Positions 27,608-42,875 of a stretch of DNA of 64,000 nt are shown here, one piece after another. Under the pieces are notes generated by a model. That model ran no database searches, was not told where the DNA came from, and saw nothing but the letters and a program-made list of their open reading frames with translations. The stretch comes from Chaetorhynchus papuensis (taxonomy: Eukaryota; Chordata; Aves; Passeriformes; Rhipiduridae). The DNA is taken from NCBI GenBank assembly GCA_013396525.1, contig VWYX01000009.1, forward strand, positions 3,073,071 to 3,137,070, in the 5' to 3' direction. The stretch's first letter is position 1. Each line of letters starts with the position of its first letter. The translations under genes and the position numbers were made by a program.

Positions 27608-30114
27608 CAACGCAGAAATACTGGAAATAAATTATTTGCCAACTGTGAGTCTTCCAAACCACGAAGTGGGCTAATAGTAAACAACCTTACATTTACAGTT
27701 GCCAGCAATTCTTGAACGTCTCTACAGTTTGCATGGGTTTAATTGTGACTTTGATTTTTCTCAGCATTACCTGAATTCTCAAGGACTAAGTCTTTCAGCC
27801 AGTTAATCTCAGCTCAAGGTCTCTTCCTAAGAGCTGAACCATAAAGGTTTAGAGACTCTGGACACTTTGAGAGCACCGTCATCTGGCCGTTCAACAAATG
27901 CACGTCCAGCCCAGTACCTCTTGCCTTTCTGTCTGCCTCAAGAATCACAGTGTGAAGAGAATGACTGAATCATATTCTGTATGGTAGAGGCAGTGTCATG
28001 GAGATATTAAGGATTTATGAATCCTTCAAACTCTTTCAAACAGCAGCTGCCATTGTGTGTGCTGTTTCACACCCAGAACATAGGGGAACAATTTATCACT
28101 CTAGTGTTCATTGTGATAGCTCATTCTTATCCTTGAATTGATATTGAGGTGACACACATTGCAAATGAAAAGACTGCTACCTCATCTCTTGATCCTGATT
28201 GTGCCACAGCCCTAGAGCATTTCCTCAGGCAGTTCTTCAATATATATGCCATATTTCTTTTAGTCAGACTACATTCCTTGAAAGTGAGGTCCACAGCTTG
28301 CCATTGGGTTGGAAAAAAAAACACACCATGGGTGTTATCAATATATGATCATGATGCACTTATAAGAAAAGAATGGTTGCAATATCAAGCATCACAATTG
28401 GAATAAGTCTTTTATTCTCCCTTAAAAACCAGCAAGAACTAACATTTTACCCACTTTTTCTTCTAAAACAATACCATATGGTGCCTAGCCTGGAGCAAGG
28501 AAGAAAATTTATTTTGCTTTCTTCATGTCAGTAGCAGCTGGGATCCAGTGGAGACAGGGAGATGGTCTGAAATCATTAAGGATGCTGGCTTTTCAGGTGT
28601 CTGAGGGTTTCTAGGGGAAGATTGTCTGTATGTGCAGCTCCAGACCATCTCCCATAATGCAGACCAGGCTACCCTTATCAGGGAGGGAGAGGCTGTAGAA
28701 AGCTGTAGCCCAGAGAAGGGAAGAGGGAAGACAACTGTGGAGCAAAATAGCTGCTCAAACACACTTCCCAGCAGAGGAAGAAAGCTCTGCAACCTCTGGT
28801 CAGGTAGAAAGAAAAAACAGAAGTGTTACTTCAGATTCTGCTCTTTATTGAGCCACAGATTTCTCCTTTAGAGTGTATTCACTTTGTTGGAATCCAGAAA
28901 AGAACAAAATGAAATGGCTTAGAAGTCAGGTAAGTAGAAGTGAAAAGGTTGGTCCTGTGAACATGGTGCAAGCTTCTTTACAGCTACCCAGTGGATACTT
29001 AGGCCTGCTTTCACTTATGGGGAGAGTTCATCTCTATTCGTTCTGTGTGTGTGAGGTCTGACAGATCCTAAAGCTTCATGAGATCCACTGAGAACTTTTA
29101 ACACAGGACACAACACAGTCATTTACCAACAGCTGTCAAAGTTGCAAATCAGCTGTAGGAGAAGGCTTGATTCCTTGTCATCTCTCCGTGGAGCAGATAA
29201 ATCATTGACTGAAGGAAGCACAAGTCTTGTTCTTGCTGTGTCTGGCAGTCCATGGAGCTTCCAGCAGTACCTGACCATCTGAATCAGTGAAAGCAGAAGG
29301 GGAGGAGTGGTGTCAGTGTAACTCCTGCCATAAGCAGCCATCAGGACCATCCCCTTGCTATAATGAATAACTTCCACAGGAACCAAGGAAAAAGAACAGA
29401 GCACAGAGTCCTCTCTCTACTTTGCAGCAAGAAAATCATATTTCCAATGTTGGGATCATACAGCATGGATATGGCTGACTAGAGAATCCATCTCTAAGAA
29501 AAAGTTTACTGCCCAGGCTCATCCTCATTACTTTCAAGTTATAGAGAAGGCAGTGGGGTCCATTGTGTCCATTACTGTGTGCATTTTGAAGCTGGGGTGG
29601 GTGTTGTAGCTTTCTTGTTTTAATTTTAAACTGTGGTTCTATGCCACATCTATGCCAGAAGTTTCAAAATAGGCCTGGGGGAGTGAGAGGAATAAAAGGG
29701 GTTAAAATCTGGGAGACAAAAAGAAGGAAACTCCCCACAACACTATTATAGTCTTAGTCATGTTAACCATGGGGAATGAAAAGGCCTACATCTACATTAC
29801 CCTATCTGAGCACAACAGGTCACCTTGGATTTCTAAGATGATTTCCACGTATTTCGGTATCCGCTCATTTCAAACCATTTTTCAATTAAAAAACCATCAT
29901 CTGCACTTAATTCATGGGAATCAGCAGCTGCAAGATTTGTTCAAGGTCACAGAGCAAGTGAATTTTGGAAACTGGAAAGAAAATAAACTAGTATGACTTT
30001 GAGTATTTTTCCCTCATCACTGGTTCATGCAGCTTTCACTTAGGAGACAATGACTCTCACTGTCTCTTCAGTCATAGGGCAGACTGTATATAAATGAATT
30101 ATATATAAATACAT

Positions 30115-30132
30115 TATATATATATATATATA
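30115..30132. repeat. (TA)n microsatellite
   Basis: Nine TA units, within a wider AT-only stretch from about 30089 to 30140. Confidence 0.95.
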
Positions 30133-33100
30133 ATACATAATGGAAACAGTTTTCTGTTTTCATCCCACTTCAGCCATAGCTTTTAAACCTGAGAGTGCCA
30201 CACAGACTGCAAAATATACAAGATGATGAGATCACTGCTTTCTATAAAAACTCCCCAGGAAACAAAAACAACATTTTATTGCTATAGTAAGGGTCATGAC
30301 ACTGCTTTCTTATATTCACACTATATTTTTTAAGAGCTTGCACAGCATAGATCACAAAAATAACAAATCTCCATGAGAATGTGGAGGTTTCGTCTTGTAG
30401 GCCATTTATCTTGTTAAAGTACTCTAATTAGTCACACTAACCACACACACTAATCACACTCTCACAATCACACTGTTGATTTTAACTGTGAAGTCTTATC
30501 CATCTGATCCATATTCCACAGGTTGGCAATGAAATTTGGATGGCTCATCATATTGCATTTGCCACTGCAAGCCCTAAGCAGAGATCCTTAGTACACAAAG
30601 CATGCAACAAAGAATTGTCCTCTCCAAACATTTTTTTCAAGAGTTGTCCTACACCTTGCACAATGAGGGGTTCTTGAGTGCACTCCTGCATGTTAGCCCT
30701 ACTGCACGGATGTCCTCATCAAAAAAGCCCTAAAGCCCAGAGCTCCCTTACCATGGTTGATGTTGCTGGGCTTTCTTTTCCCCAGGAACCTGATGCCTGC
30801 AGCCGCCCTCCATTCATCAAGTTCTGATTTCTCTGTAGGGAAATTGCTCTGTTACACTTCACCAGAAGAAGCATTCACCAAGTAGAGAACAGAAGCAGCC
30901 TATACTCATGATACAGGTAATGCTCCAGCAAACGAGAGAAACCCCTAGGGGCCAAGCCACCGAAATGAAACATCTGGCAGCATGTGGCAGAAGACTATTC
31001 CTCTGATGAACTAGCATCTCCTTTTTTACTGTCAATACAACAAGTCATTGAAAATTGCTTATTAATTTGAACTAATAGACACTGTTGTGCTCAACCCACT
31101 TTTGCCCAGTGTTGTGCCGTGGCTTACCATTTTCAGGAGTACAGCTGCCACCTTTTTCATCTGACACCCAGTAGAAAGGGAATATGCTAACTTGCACAGT
31201 TCTAGCTCCCAGACACCGACATGTCTTCTGCAGCACTCCAGAGGTAACCACTTACCAGTTATGAATGGCAAAGAGCATCACGAACATATCCTGTAGCACA
31301 GCAAAACCCACCTGTTGTAAGGAGAGGAAGTGGGTAGTGGGTACAATAAAATGAGAACAACCCATCAGTGAGGCTTTAGGAGCTGACATGATAAACAGGA
31401 GACAGGCAGGACTGGGATTTGGTGAGAAACAGACTTGTATCCCTTGTCACGATAGGAAAACAGTGAGTTATGACACTGTCACAAGGCTTTAATCTTTTGG
31501 TAGGTTGCTTTTGAAGGATAATGGCATAATTTGTAGGGACCATTGCACCAGTAACAATTAGCAGCTTATCACTGCGGGCTGAATGATCTGTTGTACAGAT
31601 TTTCTGGGGTTTTTTACTGCAAATGTGCTAAAGAAACAAAACTACTATCATGTTCCCTCATTCTGTGCATGGGTTTTCTCTTTCAAACCCTCAGAGAAAT
31701 ACTCATGTAATTAAAAGAAATAGAAATGAAATTCAGAGACTTCAGAAACTTACAGCTATAACGACATAGGGCATTTGCAGACATTCTATCAAATGTATTT
31801 GTCTTTTTGATATATATATTTGTCTTTTTAAATCATAATTTTCAAACTGAGTACTTCCCAGGTTCTCTGTTAAAAGAAAAGAACAAAGTGCACATTTCAA
31901 TTCCTCTGTTGAAATCCATGAAAGATAAAATGAAAACATGTCAGCTTCTATCAGCTGAGTGCAAATAAGAGTGACAGACACCTTTATCTAGATTTCTTTC
32001 CCAGCAACCGAGAGGTTAATAATCATAGGATCCAATTAAAAAACCCCAAATAACTTAATTCCAACTGCCTTATTTTCTGAAGTGCCTTCAGGATTCGTTT
32101 CAAAAGGTTCTGTTTCAAAGCATACCCATGTAGTCCAGAAAAATGTCAGTGGTTTAAAAATCATTCTACAAAACCACAGTGTCGCAGTTTGGACTATTCA
32201 GCTGCCTTGTTTAAATATTTTTACAGTAGTGTGACTTGCCAAATCTAGCTGAGAGGATCTCATAATCACGTATGTCATGGTCTGTATTTTTATGACACAG
32301 GCAATGCAATCTAGATTTATTAAAAGAGAATCACCCATGGGCAAAAGAAAATCTATTCCTGGTACCTCACACATCCAGAATTTCTGAACCAGGGTCCCAA
32401 AAACAAGAGTACAAGAGATTTTAATCCCAAATGTGCACTTTACTGTTTAAGTTTCAAGACTGCAAGGGACAGTAGGTAAGTTGTGCTAGAGACAAGGGTC
32501 ATTTTAGTTGGACAGAGAAAAATTTGAAAGGTAGCCCTTATTCTTTCCCATCAGGCTTGTTCCAAATGCAAGGTGTGAGGGTGAGCGCACACAGGATGGC
32601 ATTTGTGCCCAAGGTGCCCTGCTGCTGCTGCAGAGCTGTGTGCCATGCAGTACAGCCAAGTTCAGCCCAGCTGCCAGGCCCCTGCCTGCCTCAGCTTGGC
32701 TGTATTCCATGGGTATAGCTGCTGGGAAACCACTTAGCTTCTTCAGTCAGAATTGCATCTAGCTGCTGCTTTTTTAAGGCTGTATCTAGACAAAACGTGA
32801 AACTGATAAGCAACTGAAGAGCTGCACTTAAGTGGCAAAAAATAAACTTTGCATTTTTTTAATACATATAACACTTGAAGTTTTAAAAAAAGCCAAAAAA
32901 ACCCCCCAAAACAACTAAACAAGAGGGAGGAAAAGGAGAAAAAAAATGGCTCTGTAAATGTCTTCAGGCTCTTTTACCCTATTGGAGAATTAAACTAACA
33001 AATAATCTCTACATAAAGCAAGAGAAGAGATAAATGGCAATTGTAACATGAACTCTATTGATGTTTATGACCCTCTTCTAATCCTTTTACCCCATTCAGG

Positions 33101-34567
33101 TAGCAGAAGAGACTCTGGATGAGTCTAGAAGGATGTTCAGGCAATGGAAACCACAAAGCAGCCAAAAGAGACCACAAAGTGTTTATTGCTCGTAGTAGAC
33201 AACAGTGTTCTTTCTCCATCACACACCTCCAGCAGCAGCTGAATGCTCCAGAGAGCATCACCACTGCAGCACATGAATAAGCACACCAGCCAAAACTGTG
33301 CTGAATGAACATGATCTACAATGGCAGGAGGAATGCAGAAAAGGCATCTGTGGGAACATTTTCAAAGCATCATCAATCTGAATTTTCTGATCCCTGAAAT
33401 ACCAGATCGAAAATATATCTCAGAGAAGAATAAATTAGTCCAGATGTAGTATTTTGCCTGCTTTGGACAGCTGTTTTTAGCTACTTAAAAAAGGTGTAAC
33501 TCAGAATAATGTGAATGCTGCAATTGAAACTGGAATGGTTCCCCCCCACCCTTGATATTAGGGGTTTAAAATTTGTTTTAAACAAGTTTTGAGTAAAGGA
33601 TGTTTTGAGTAAAAGAAAGTATTGTGTAAGCTTCACCAGTTGCAATCCTGAAAACTTACCAATGTCTACAGTTACCTTTTGAAATGGCTGCGTCAAAACA
33701 GAAGGCCTGGAGCCAGGAAGCTCTGATACCTAGCCCTGGACATGACACACACTCACTTGGGTAATTCATGTAGACTCAATCCTGAAAGATATTAAAGGCT
33801 TCCTGTGAGATGCAGAGATGTAGGCCTGGCATGGATTTCTGCTGAGATGTTTCTTCTGGAATACCATTTATCTTTCCTTCTGCTGTGGTGAAGAGAGAAT
33901 GATGTGGAGGAGTTGGATGTTGCAATATTGTGCTTGCATTGCTGACAGGCCAGATGGCAAACAACTGGTATCACTGGGATGGATGAGGCTGCTAGTTTGT
34001 CCTGTCTGCCTGTGAAGGCAAAAAGATCCAAAACCAGCTCTAAAGACTGCACTTTTTAAACAGACAGGTATGGGGGGAAGGGGTAGGGCATGACTCACCT
34101 TGGGTTCAAAACAGCAAACACACAGTTTGTTCCTGATATATATGAAGAGCTCTTGTAGCAGATTATTGAAACATGAGGTTGGTTTACAGGACAACTTACA
34201 TAAGTGTGTTCTGGTGCACTGATGATTTGCCAGATCACCAAACAGTAATTCCCCTCTTTTTCTTCACAACCTTTTCCCCCCACAGCTCTTCTTCAGTAAC
34301 AATTACACAAACCCACAACTGCTGTTCATCTGCTTGATAACCGTATTGTTTAAGGATAGCCGGCCAGCACTAAAGTCTGAAGCTGCTTTCCTCTTATAAA
34401 CCTCTATAGAAAGTAAATTACAGTATAATGACAGATAACTTCGGAGCTTACAGGGCCTCTGCCAGTGGACAGTCTCCCAGTTACCAGTGTTTCCTTTGCC
34501 AACAAATGGTAGACCAGTTATCGAAGATCAATAACCACAATGTTAAATAGATCTACTTATGTAAGAA

Positions 34568-34810
34568 CAACGCTGCAAATTGAGTGGGTCGGTCAGCAGA
34601 GGGGGCAATGTGAAGGCAGACAAAGCTCTGGAGCGTTCTGTTACTGAAGGAATGGAAAATAGGGATGACACTGCCCTCTCGTGGGAAACCGCTGAAGTGG
34701 AAAGCGGCAGAGCTCCAGCCTGCCGATGCCGGCAAGGTTCGTTAATCCTGCGAGTCTCATTACAGCAGGCGCTTAAACCTCCTGACATTTCCGTACCGCA
34801 TGCTCCGGTC
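34568..34810. promoter_or_regulatory. Small CpG-bearing patch with CTCF-type site
   Basis: About a dozen CpG dinucleotides fall in 240 bp, whereas the flanking kilobases are almost CpG-free. The patch contains a near-consensus CTCF site at 34670-34684. Several overlapping short frames exist, but none has recognisable protein features. Such a patch fits an insulator, an enhancer or a non-coding RNA promoter. The function is inferred from composition and one motif. Confidence 0.5.
34670..34684 (-). promoter_or_regulatory. Candidate CTCF binding site
   Basis: The minus strand reads CCACGAGAGGGCAGT. Against the usual CTCF core CCASYAGRKGGCRSY, 14 of 15 positions fit; the only miss is G at position 5. 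It sits inside a local CpG cluster, so methylation-sensitive binding is possible. It lies about 9.4 kb beyond the end of NXNL2 and could mark a domain boundary. Confidence 0.6.
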
Positions 34811-35778
34811 ATTCACAGTTGAGAATGTGTGGCATTCTACAGGACCAGGATCAAATCTTTATTAAAAAATTCAGTGTGTTGGCTAGGGATATAACTCTGG
34901 TGCTATGGCTCAGAGGCATCCCTTTAAAAGTCAGATATTTGAGGTCAGGATTTTCTTTACTGGAAGAACAGCATGAAAAGCACCACTATTTAGTGTTTTA
35001 GCCTAAGAGCTATGAAACAGAGCTGTGCCACAGAGAGACAAACCTTGCTAGGACTGCTTTGCTTTAAAAATATCCCCTCTGTTCTGTCATCATGCAGTTC
35101 AGATCATATCTCCTAAAAGTATAATTCATACTGTACAGAGTGGTGGGATGGAGGTGATTTAGGGTTAACTTCAGAGGACTTATAAACTATTTATGGACTA
35201 TATTGAAAAACATGTTATAGAGTGGAATATTGTCCAGCCATGATTGTGGTGGACATTAAAAATGGGCTGTTCTGAGGAGTTACATTTTATAAAGAAAGCT
35301 GTTTTTTATTTTCACCCAGATCTCTTCAGAGAACCTTGTAAAAGATGAACTATTCAACTGGTAAAACTGGGGATGAAGGAGAGTGAGCAAAAGCAAGAAG
35401 GAGGGGACAGGTTAATGACGGGAAGGCTGAGGACAGCTGTAAGGAAAGCAGTGTGTTATCTGTGCCCAGATATATTTCTGAAGTCCACATGGTTGCAATG
35501 ACAAAAATTCAGGACAATCTCAGGACAACTCTGTGAAGGAGGCACACAGGCCCACAGGTGGGTCACTGCCAACAGCATATACAGGACTGGAATAGTAAGG
35601 ATGGCTGCTGGAATATTAACCATTAATAAACATTCTCTTCTCAACACAAGAAAAATATTCCCAGCACTTGTCATCTAATGTGGAGAGGAGCTGTTAAGAA
35701 CCACAGCAAAATTACATAGGAATAAATTAAACTAGGTATGTTTTGGTAATAGAACGGCTTGTTTTTCTTCTATTCTCC

Positions 35779-35794
35779 ATATATATATATATAT
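35779..35794. repeat. (AT)n microsatellite
   Basis: Eight AT units, continuing into an imperfect ATATGCATATGTATATG stretch. Confidence 0.9.
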
Positions 35795-38700
35795 GCATAT
35801 GTATATGTAGGCAGGTATGTATAAATGCAGGGTAGGAACCGCAGTGACTAAGTAAAATCTTACTCTCTCAAAGACCTTGTTCAAACTGTATAAAGTTATT
35901 TGGGATGAAGGACACATGATGAGAGAACAAGTCATACTTTGTTCATACAGCAAATAGTGCTTTGAAGGTTCAACTGGCTTTTGTAAAGGTGAGATGGGCA
36001 ATAAGAGGACTCTAACTGACCAGTGCACACAGAAAGAAACCATTCAGACAGCTTGTCTTTCAGGATTACACAATAGAGGAGAGGGCAAGAACTTTTCTAA
36101 AAAAGCTAACTTTACTGTGGTGGATATTTCCCCACCTGCTGCCTGCTCAGCTTCTCCCACTCTGCTGGCACAGGTACTGCTGCTCTGCCTCCCACACAAC
36201 CACTCTGGCTCCTTCTTTCACAGAGGTTAAAAACCACAGGCACAAACTGCTTTTACCAAAAATCTGCCTGGGCAAGACACTGAGGGCAGGAGAGAAGAAC
36301 ATGTCCTGGAAAAATGGGTGCAGTACCCACAGCACAAGAGGATTTAAATGGTCTTTAAGACAAACAGCCTGTCTCTTTAAATGAGCTTAGAAGGTACCTG
36401 TAGTGACTATGCATCCTTCCTGGGCTCTGCATTATGTCTGGTGCCATGTGTGCTATGGGACTTCATCATTTTTCTTGGAGTAAATGTTCTTTTCATATAC
36501 AGCAAATACGTAATTTTTCTTGGAGTGAGTATTTTCCCTCCTTTTTCAGGATATACATACATTTGTTGGCGTGAGCATGTAACAAAACTTGTTATGATGG
36601 CATTTTTCATTCATACTTCTCTGAAGAGAAAAATACAGATGTATGAAGGCTCAAACTTATTTAGCAATTAAAGCTGCAGGCCTTTTGGCTATACTGTTTC
36701 ATACTCACAGGACAATGTGGTTCTTTCCAAATATTTCAGACCAAGAGAGCATAACTTCTCACAGTCTCTTACAATCAACTTTTCTAACTGAAAACATTCT
36801 GAAGGCGGTATGGTTTTGTGAATTATCTGTAGACTCCTTACCACAATTGTGCAATGAGTCCGTAGCTGTAGTTTGGTAACCACTGGCTTAGGAATCAAAT
36901 CACACCACAATTTGTATTCAGGCCCTGGCATTGCAACAAAATTCACAGGCAACTTTTCCAGACGCTTTCATTATGTCTTGTTTTCTCACTCAGTAAAATT
37001 AATATAGATCATATCAGCTGCTTCCCAGGACTGCTGGGATGACTGGTGTTTTGATAATGGTGAAATCTGGGTGGATGTGACCAGAAATGCACAGAGTGTC
37101 ATTATTAGATTTTACCATCAAATAAACCCTTCCATTCAGTGTTAGATTTCAGCAGAATTTAAGGAAAGAAGAATAGGAAGTTTAAAAAACAGTCAATAAC
37201 CAAAGAACAAAGAAAGATTGTCACCTTGCATTAAATTAAGCGTTTAAAAAAAGTACCTGGTTCAATAATAGCGGAAAACAGGCAGATTCATCTACAAGAG
37301 AAAAAAAGTCAAAACAAACAGTCATGCAGAAGAAAATAATTCTGCCTTTAGCTGCTGCCTTTCCTTCCCTGAAGCTGGGTAATGACATAATCTGTCAAAA
37401 TGTTTAAAAGAGCATAATGTCTTAACCACTCTTGCTTGTGAAACTTTTAAGCATTTCCCTGTCTAGTTTACAGCTTTACAGATTCTGATCTTTGGAAGGA
37501 AAGGCTTGTTTTACAAGACTAAATGAAAACATCAGTTGCTTCATTGGTTCTCATATCCGATCATTTTTCCTAGCGGGCAAATCCTCCTGTTTAATTGGAG
37601 TCTAGGAAACGATCCTTAAAAATCTGACCTGGAGTCTGCTGTTTTTCTCGTGCTTACTAGCTTCTATTTGTGAATGTATTTGCTGGTTTCATACTAAAAA
37701 CAAAGCCCTTCCATTTATTTTTGCACTTATGAGTCCTGAGAGAAAAAGCATTCTGCTTCTTATTGTTGCTACTTCCATCAATTTGCCTTTGCTGTTATTT
37801 CAGTCTATAGCAACCCAGATCAAGATTTCCACTTGGTGCAAAATAATGCAAGAATATTGCTGTTTCACACTTGCAATATTCAATTATAAGAACCATAATA
37901 TCTGAGCATGATAATCAAAATGCTGATACTAGTACATTTTACATGGGAAATAATAGTTACTTTGCTGAATAACAGGACCTATTTTAAAATGTATTTTCTT
38001 CTACAATTATGGTTAATGTTTATGTAAATTGTAGAAATGTTCTCAAAGAGAAACGGGGTGTAAACAGAGAAAATGGTGTCCCTGGAGATCAATGTAATGG
38101 TTGTGGTGAGATCAGTACCAGGGAGAAATATATATTTCTATGCTGTGCTGAAAATCTTTCTTCAATTATTTAAATCTCATTTAAATCCTATTTTTAGAAT
38201 AAAATTTAATTTAAATGGGCAACAGAACTTGTTCTAGCATAAGAGAGAATTTCTCTTCAAGAATCTGTCTGGTCTCATTTGGACATTTGTGCATTGCAAG
38301 GGATGTGTATGAATGTGATTTAGTTTTTCTCTGGAGAAAATCACCTGCCTGAGATAGTGGTGATGAACCAACTTTCGAAAGAGTCTCTGCAGTTTCAGAC
38401 ACACCTGTAACTAATAATGTGTTATCTCACCCTCTGAACTAGAAAGAAGAGAGGGTAGTGAATAAAAAATATTAAATGCTAAATTAATTTTAAATAGAAG
38501 CACTGTTTTGCCATTGCTTTGGTTTTATACACAGGAACATATTTCCTTCTATGATAAATTAGAAGGATGAGAAACCACTTAAGTATTCTCACTGGGATGA
38601 GTTACCTTGTATAGCATAATGTCAGTGGCATTGCTGAAATATTTTTCATCCAAAGACACAAATTAAAGACTGACAAGCAATTCTCAAGTTTACCATCAGT

Positions 38701-41700
38701 TTTAGGGGAGTCAAAGAAATTTGGAACTCCATGCAACCTTTCATGGAGTAAAGTACAATATTTCTTCAAAGAAGTGGTATTTTATCCTGGACAATCACTG
38801 CTGCGAAAAAAAAGGGTTGTGTCTCAAGGCTGTTAAAAACCTAGCAACATGTTTTTTGTGCCTTTTTAAAATTTCAGAAAGCCATAATAAGGTGCAAGTT
38901 TTGTAAGTCCATATTCTGTTTTCAATAAAATAGATTATTAAGCAAGAGTTTAATTTTTCAAGACAGGCTCGAAGAAAGAGGGATTCTTAGTGTGGTGTGT
39001 GTTAGGAATAAAATCAGTAAGACTGGAACATTGCTAAAAAAACCTGATAAACATGAAGTCATAAATGAGCCATGAAGTCAGCACAGTAAAAAGATGACCA
39101 ATTTTTTTAATTTATTTTTTTTTAAGTCATATATTTGTTAGCTGCTGTACCATCCTGGGTAACTGATATGAACTATAAATGCTTACCTGTCTGATCGACA
39201 TGCCTCTTTGCTTTCTTAGAGGTTTCTTTCTCATGGTACATCATCAGTCATTTCAGGTTTGTTTCCAAGGTCCTGTAACAGCAATTTAAGTCTTAAAGCA
39301 GTACACTGTTAGATAGCTTGGTTTTTGTGTGCTTTGAGATGATCTCTTTCTGGGGGGGTCACCTGGTATCAAGTGATATAAATCACAGTTCTGCCTATTT
39401 AAATCAGACATATGTACACAGACCTTGAATTTTCAACTTAATTTTCCATCATAACTTCCAGATTGTAACTCACTGGTCGAACCTTATATGTTCATTTTTT
39501 AAAAAAGAATCCATTTTTGTTTTAATATGCATTGTAACTCACACTGAATACAAAGGAAGTCTACTTTGATTTTCTCTTACTAATGCATGAAACTTGAGGA
39601 GATAGCATACTTCAGTACGAAGTGGTAAGTAGAAGAGTGATAAATACGGATGACAAAAACGGGAGAAATAGGCGGTAAAATAAAGGTTTTATGCTGAAAA
39701 CTGGCGTGTGACTACTGCTCCAGGGCTAACCCCGGAGCATTAACTGACCCTGTGTTTAGTGAGCTGTGACACCTGGTGAGCTTAAAACAGCCTTTTCCCT
39801 GGCTCCTCAGGAACTGAGAATCTCTTCCCTAGACAAAACATTTAAGTGTTCAGAGAGGAATCTCAGCATCTTACGACAGCTGAACAGGTAGGGTTTCCTA
39901 ACATGGGCTTAGTGCAGAGTAAGGAGAGGGAGGATGTAACAAATACAGTTTACAATCTTTCTGCTCCTTCGCCTTCCCTAGAAAAGCACTAAGCCTGTCT
40001 CTTTGCGACCGTTTGATGACGATTCTAGTTTGGATTCTGTTGCTGGACCCTGGCTTTTCTGTTCCATGCAGAAAGCACAGCCAATACAGAGGGGTATGTC
40101 TGATCCCTCCCTTCTTCACCCCTGCCCTTAGTTTGAGCTACTCTTGGCCTTTGGAGTTCAGCAAGAGACACCAGCCTGAAGGCCAGGTTAATAGAACTCA
40201 GGGTTAATGCACGTTCCCCTTGTCCTCTCTCCCCCCTAGTCAGAAGCAGCTGCAGATGGCTGTGCCTCTTGCTAGCTTGCATAACTCTCAAACACCCACT
40301 CCCTTACTATTTTAAGTAGAAGAGACCCACCCATGTTCCACTTCAATAATCACCTGAGCTCTATCCAGCATGGTAATTACACCACCCTCCTGAAAGACAC
40401 AAGAATGCTTCTGGAAGCCCCAAAACACTGGATTACCTTCATGAAGTGAAGCTGGAGTGTAGCAACAAATTATTTATCTGTAAGTACAGTTTGCCAACAA
40501 GTACAGCTGAAAATAAACTGTGGCATAACCAGACTGCACTTGATGGTCCCATCAAGTTCTTTTCTCTAAGCTCTCGCAGACGAAAAAAATACCTTCTAAC
40601 ACAGCTTCTAGAATCACCTATTTTATACTGCATATTGTGTTTTGGCATCTGACCACTAGATAAAAATGTTCTAGGATGAGACTGAAAATAAATACCTCAA
40701 ACTAATGTCTACCTTCAAAGGTCAAGTGCATCAGGACTTTTTAAAACATAGCTGGTAAACAGATTACAAAACACTGATCAATTTGTGAGAAAGAAACATT
40801 CTGCATGGACTCACAGAGTTGAGTTCATGTGGTCAGAAATTCCAAGCTTAAAGTACAACAGAAAGTAAATGGCTAAGAGGTGGCCTAGGCTGTTGCACTT
40901 TTGTGCATTCTTACACAAAATACCTGTCATACTGCAAACACACAGTCTGCTTCACAGATTCTGGTCAGGCAGAAGGCAATTTCTACAGCTATAGAACAGA
41001 AGGGAGAAAGAGGTTCAGCTGTCGGTACAAACCATGACATGACACAACACTACTATGGTTTGCATACATTTATAGCAGATACAAACTGCTCTGTGATACA
41101 TCAGGGCAGCAGCATCTCTGTGGAAGGGATCTGTGTTTCAGCAGATGTACCCACTTCTTCCAGATTACCCAGAAACTGTATGCATGTGAACTCACGTACC
41201 TCTGTCCAGCTTCTCCATCTCTCACTTGTGATGCTACTTTGCCCTTGACCCAGTTTTGACCATGCCAAGGCCTGCTTCCACACAGACCTGCCAGAAAGTT
41301 GTTTAGTTTTGGGCATTGCTAGAAGATTCAGACAAAGCTGGCACTTACTCTCTCAACCTGAGCAGAAAGTCAAAGGTTTGAAGATTCGTAATTTATTACC
41401 ATCTAATTGAAGGGTTTGGAGGGGGGTTTATTTTGGTCAATCTTGATCATTTCTGAAGAAAGTCATGCTATCTTGAATGCAGGATGACTGAAACAAACAT
41501 AGTAGAATTTTACTGTCACAACCCCACAGTTATTCTGGCTGAGTCCCATCAACTTCAGACTTCTTTCATGGCGTTAGAACTACTTCCACGTCAAGCAGTT
41601 AGTTCTGTCTTTCTTCTTTTCACATCCTCTTCTGTGCTTAAGCAGGCATGGTATCTGTTGAAGAGAGCTTAAGACTTTGGCAGTCCTGCTAGAAATCTGA

Positions 41701-42852
41701 GTGCCTTTCAAAACCAAACTGAAGCTACTACCAAAGCAGAGCCTTGTTCTGGGACAAAGACCCACTTACTCGAGTAAAATAAATTCCTTTGAAAATAATT
41801 TTGATTCAAGCATAAAAATACCAGTAAATTTTACCTTCGCATGGGAAATGTACCCTAGTGTTATACTTGGAAAAACAGTAATCTCTGAACAATATGTCCT
41901 TTGAAGCCCTGTGCATGCACCTCAGATTATTTGTACGAGAATGGCCAGGGAGGTTTAGCCACTGCCTATGCAAAATGGTTGTTTATTGTTCTAAGAATCC
42001 ATTGATTTGTCAATGTCCTACAAATCCAAGTAGGCAGTTACTGGGAACAGGTAGCAAAAACATTTCCAGGAGAGTGCTTGTGTCTATTTGCAACCTGCCT
42101 GCAAGTTTTGTTTATCTGTTTGAAATATCTCCCATCTCAGTTCTTGCCCAGAGAGGAGTATACGTAGGAACACCGCTGTGCTACGTTACATCAGCTTCTC
42201 TTTGAAGTATTTCTTTGGGACTGTACCACTATGTTTAAATGCAGGTTTTTTGGACAGAAACAGCACCTTCCATAGCAACCTCTTCACCTGACACTGACAG
42301 CATTTCTCACTATCAGGGAATCATAAGATTGATCATCTAGAGAAATTTGAATGACATTGAGGAGGTAGGAGGCTTAAAACTGTTTCTGGTTTTGGTCATT
42401 TATATGTCCTTCTTTATAGAAACTGACAGGAAAAAAAAAATAGGATTGCCCTGTTATGAATATTGCCTGCAGACAGAACAGGTAACAGTTAGACTCTCAC
42501 CTGTGTCTGGTCTTAACAAAAGACTCAGCTGTACAAAAGGCAAAACCAGGCTGTGCACAGGGAAGAAGTGGCACGAAAAGTAAAAAAACCTGTCATGTAT
42601 GTACCAACTACTACTTGTGCTCTGAAGAACACCTTGTTTGCAGTCTAGATTTAACTCATGCTTCGGGAAAAGCTACTAGTATTTTGTATGTACTTTCAGC
42701 TGAGAAGAAAAGTGAAAGATTAAGCTCATACTAAAAATGCTTATCAAGATATCATTACAGCATTTCAAGGAATTTCCACCTACCTACTTTAGGTCTTTAT
42801 TCTTCAGCCGACTCTGCATCATTGCAGAGTTTAGGTGAATAAATGGAGATTA

Positions 42853-42875
42853 CCCCCCCCCCCGCACACACACAC
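42853..42875. repeat. Poly(C) run plus (CA)n
   Basis: Eleven C residues, one G, then five CA units. Such a junction is prone to sequencing and polymerase slippage error. Confidence 0.95.

Larger units (their letters stand above)
26361..34554. other. Intergenic DNA, no gene seen
   Basis: No supportable exon. It contains a perfect 26-bp palindrome at 27582-27607, a (TA)9 run at 30115-30132, a CACA-rich stretch at about 30431-30476, and a 13-bp motif repeated at 21-bp spacing (31796-31829). No interspersed repeat was identified with confidence. Confidence 0.6.
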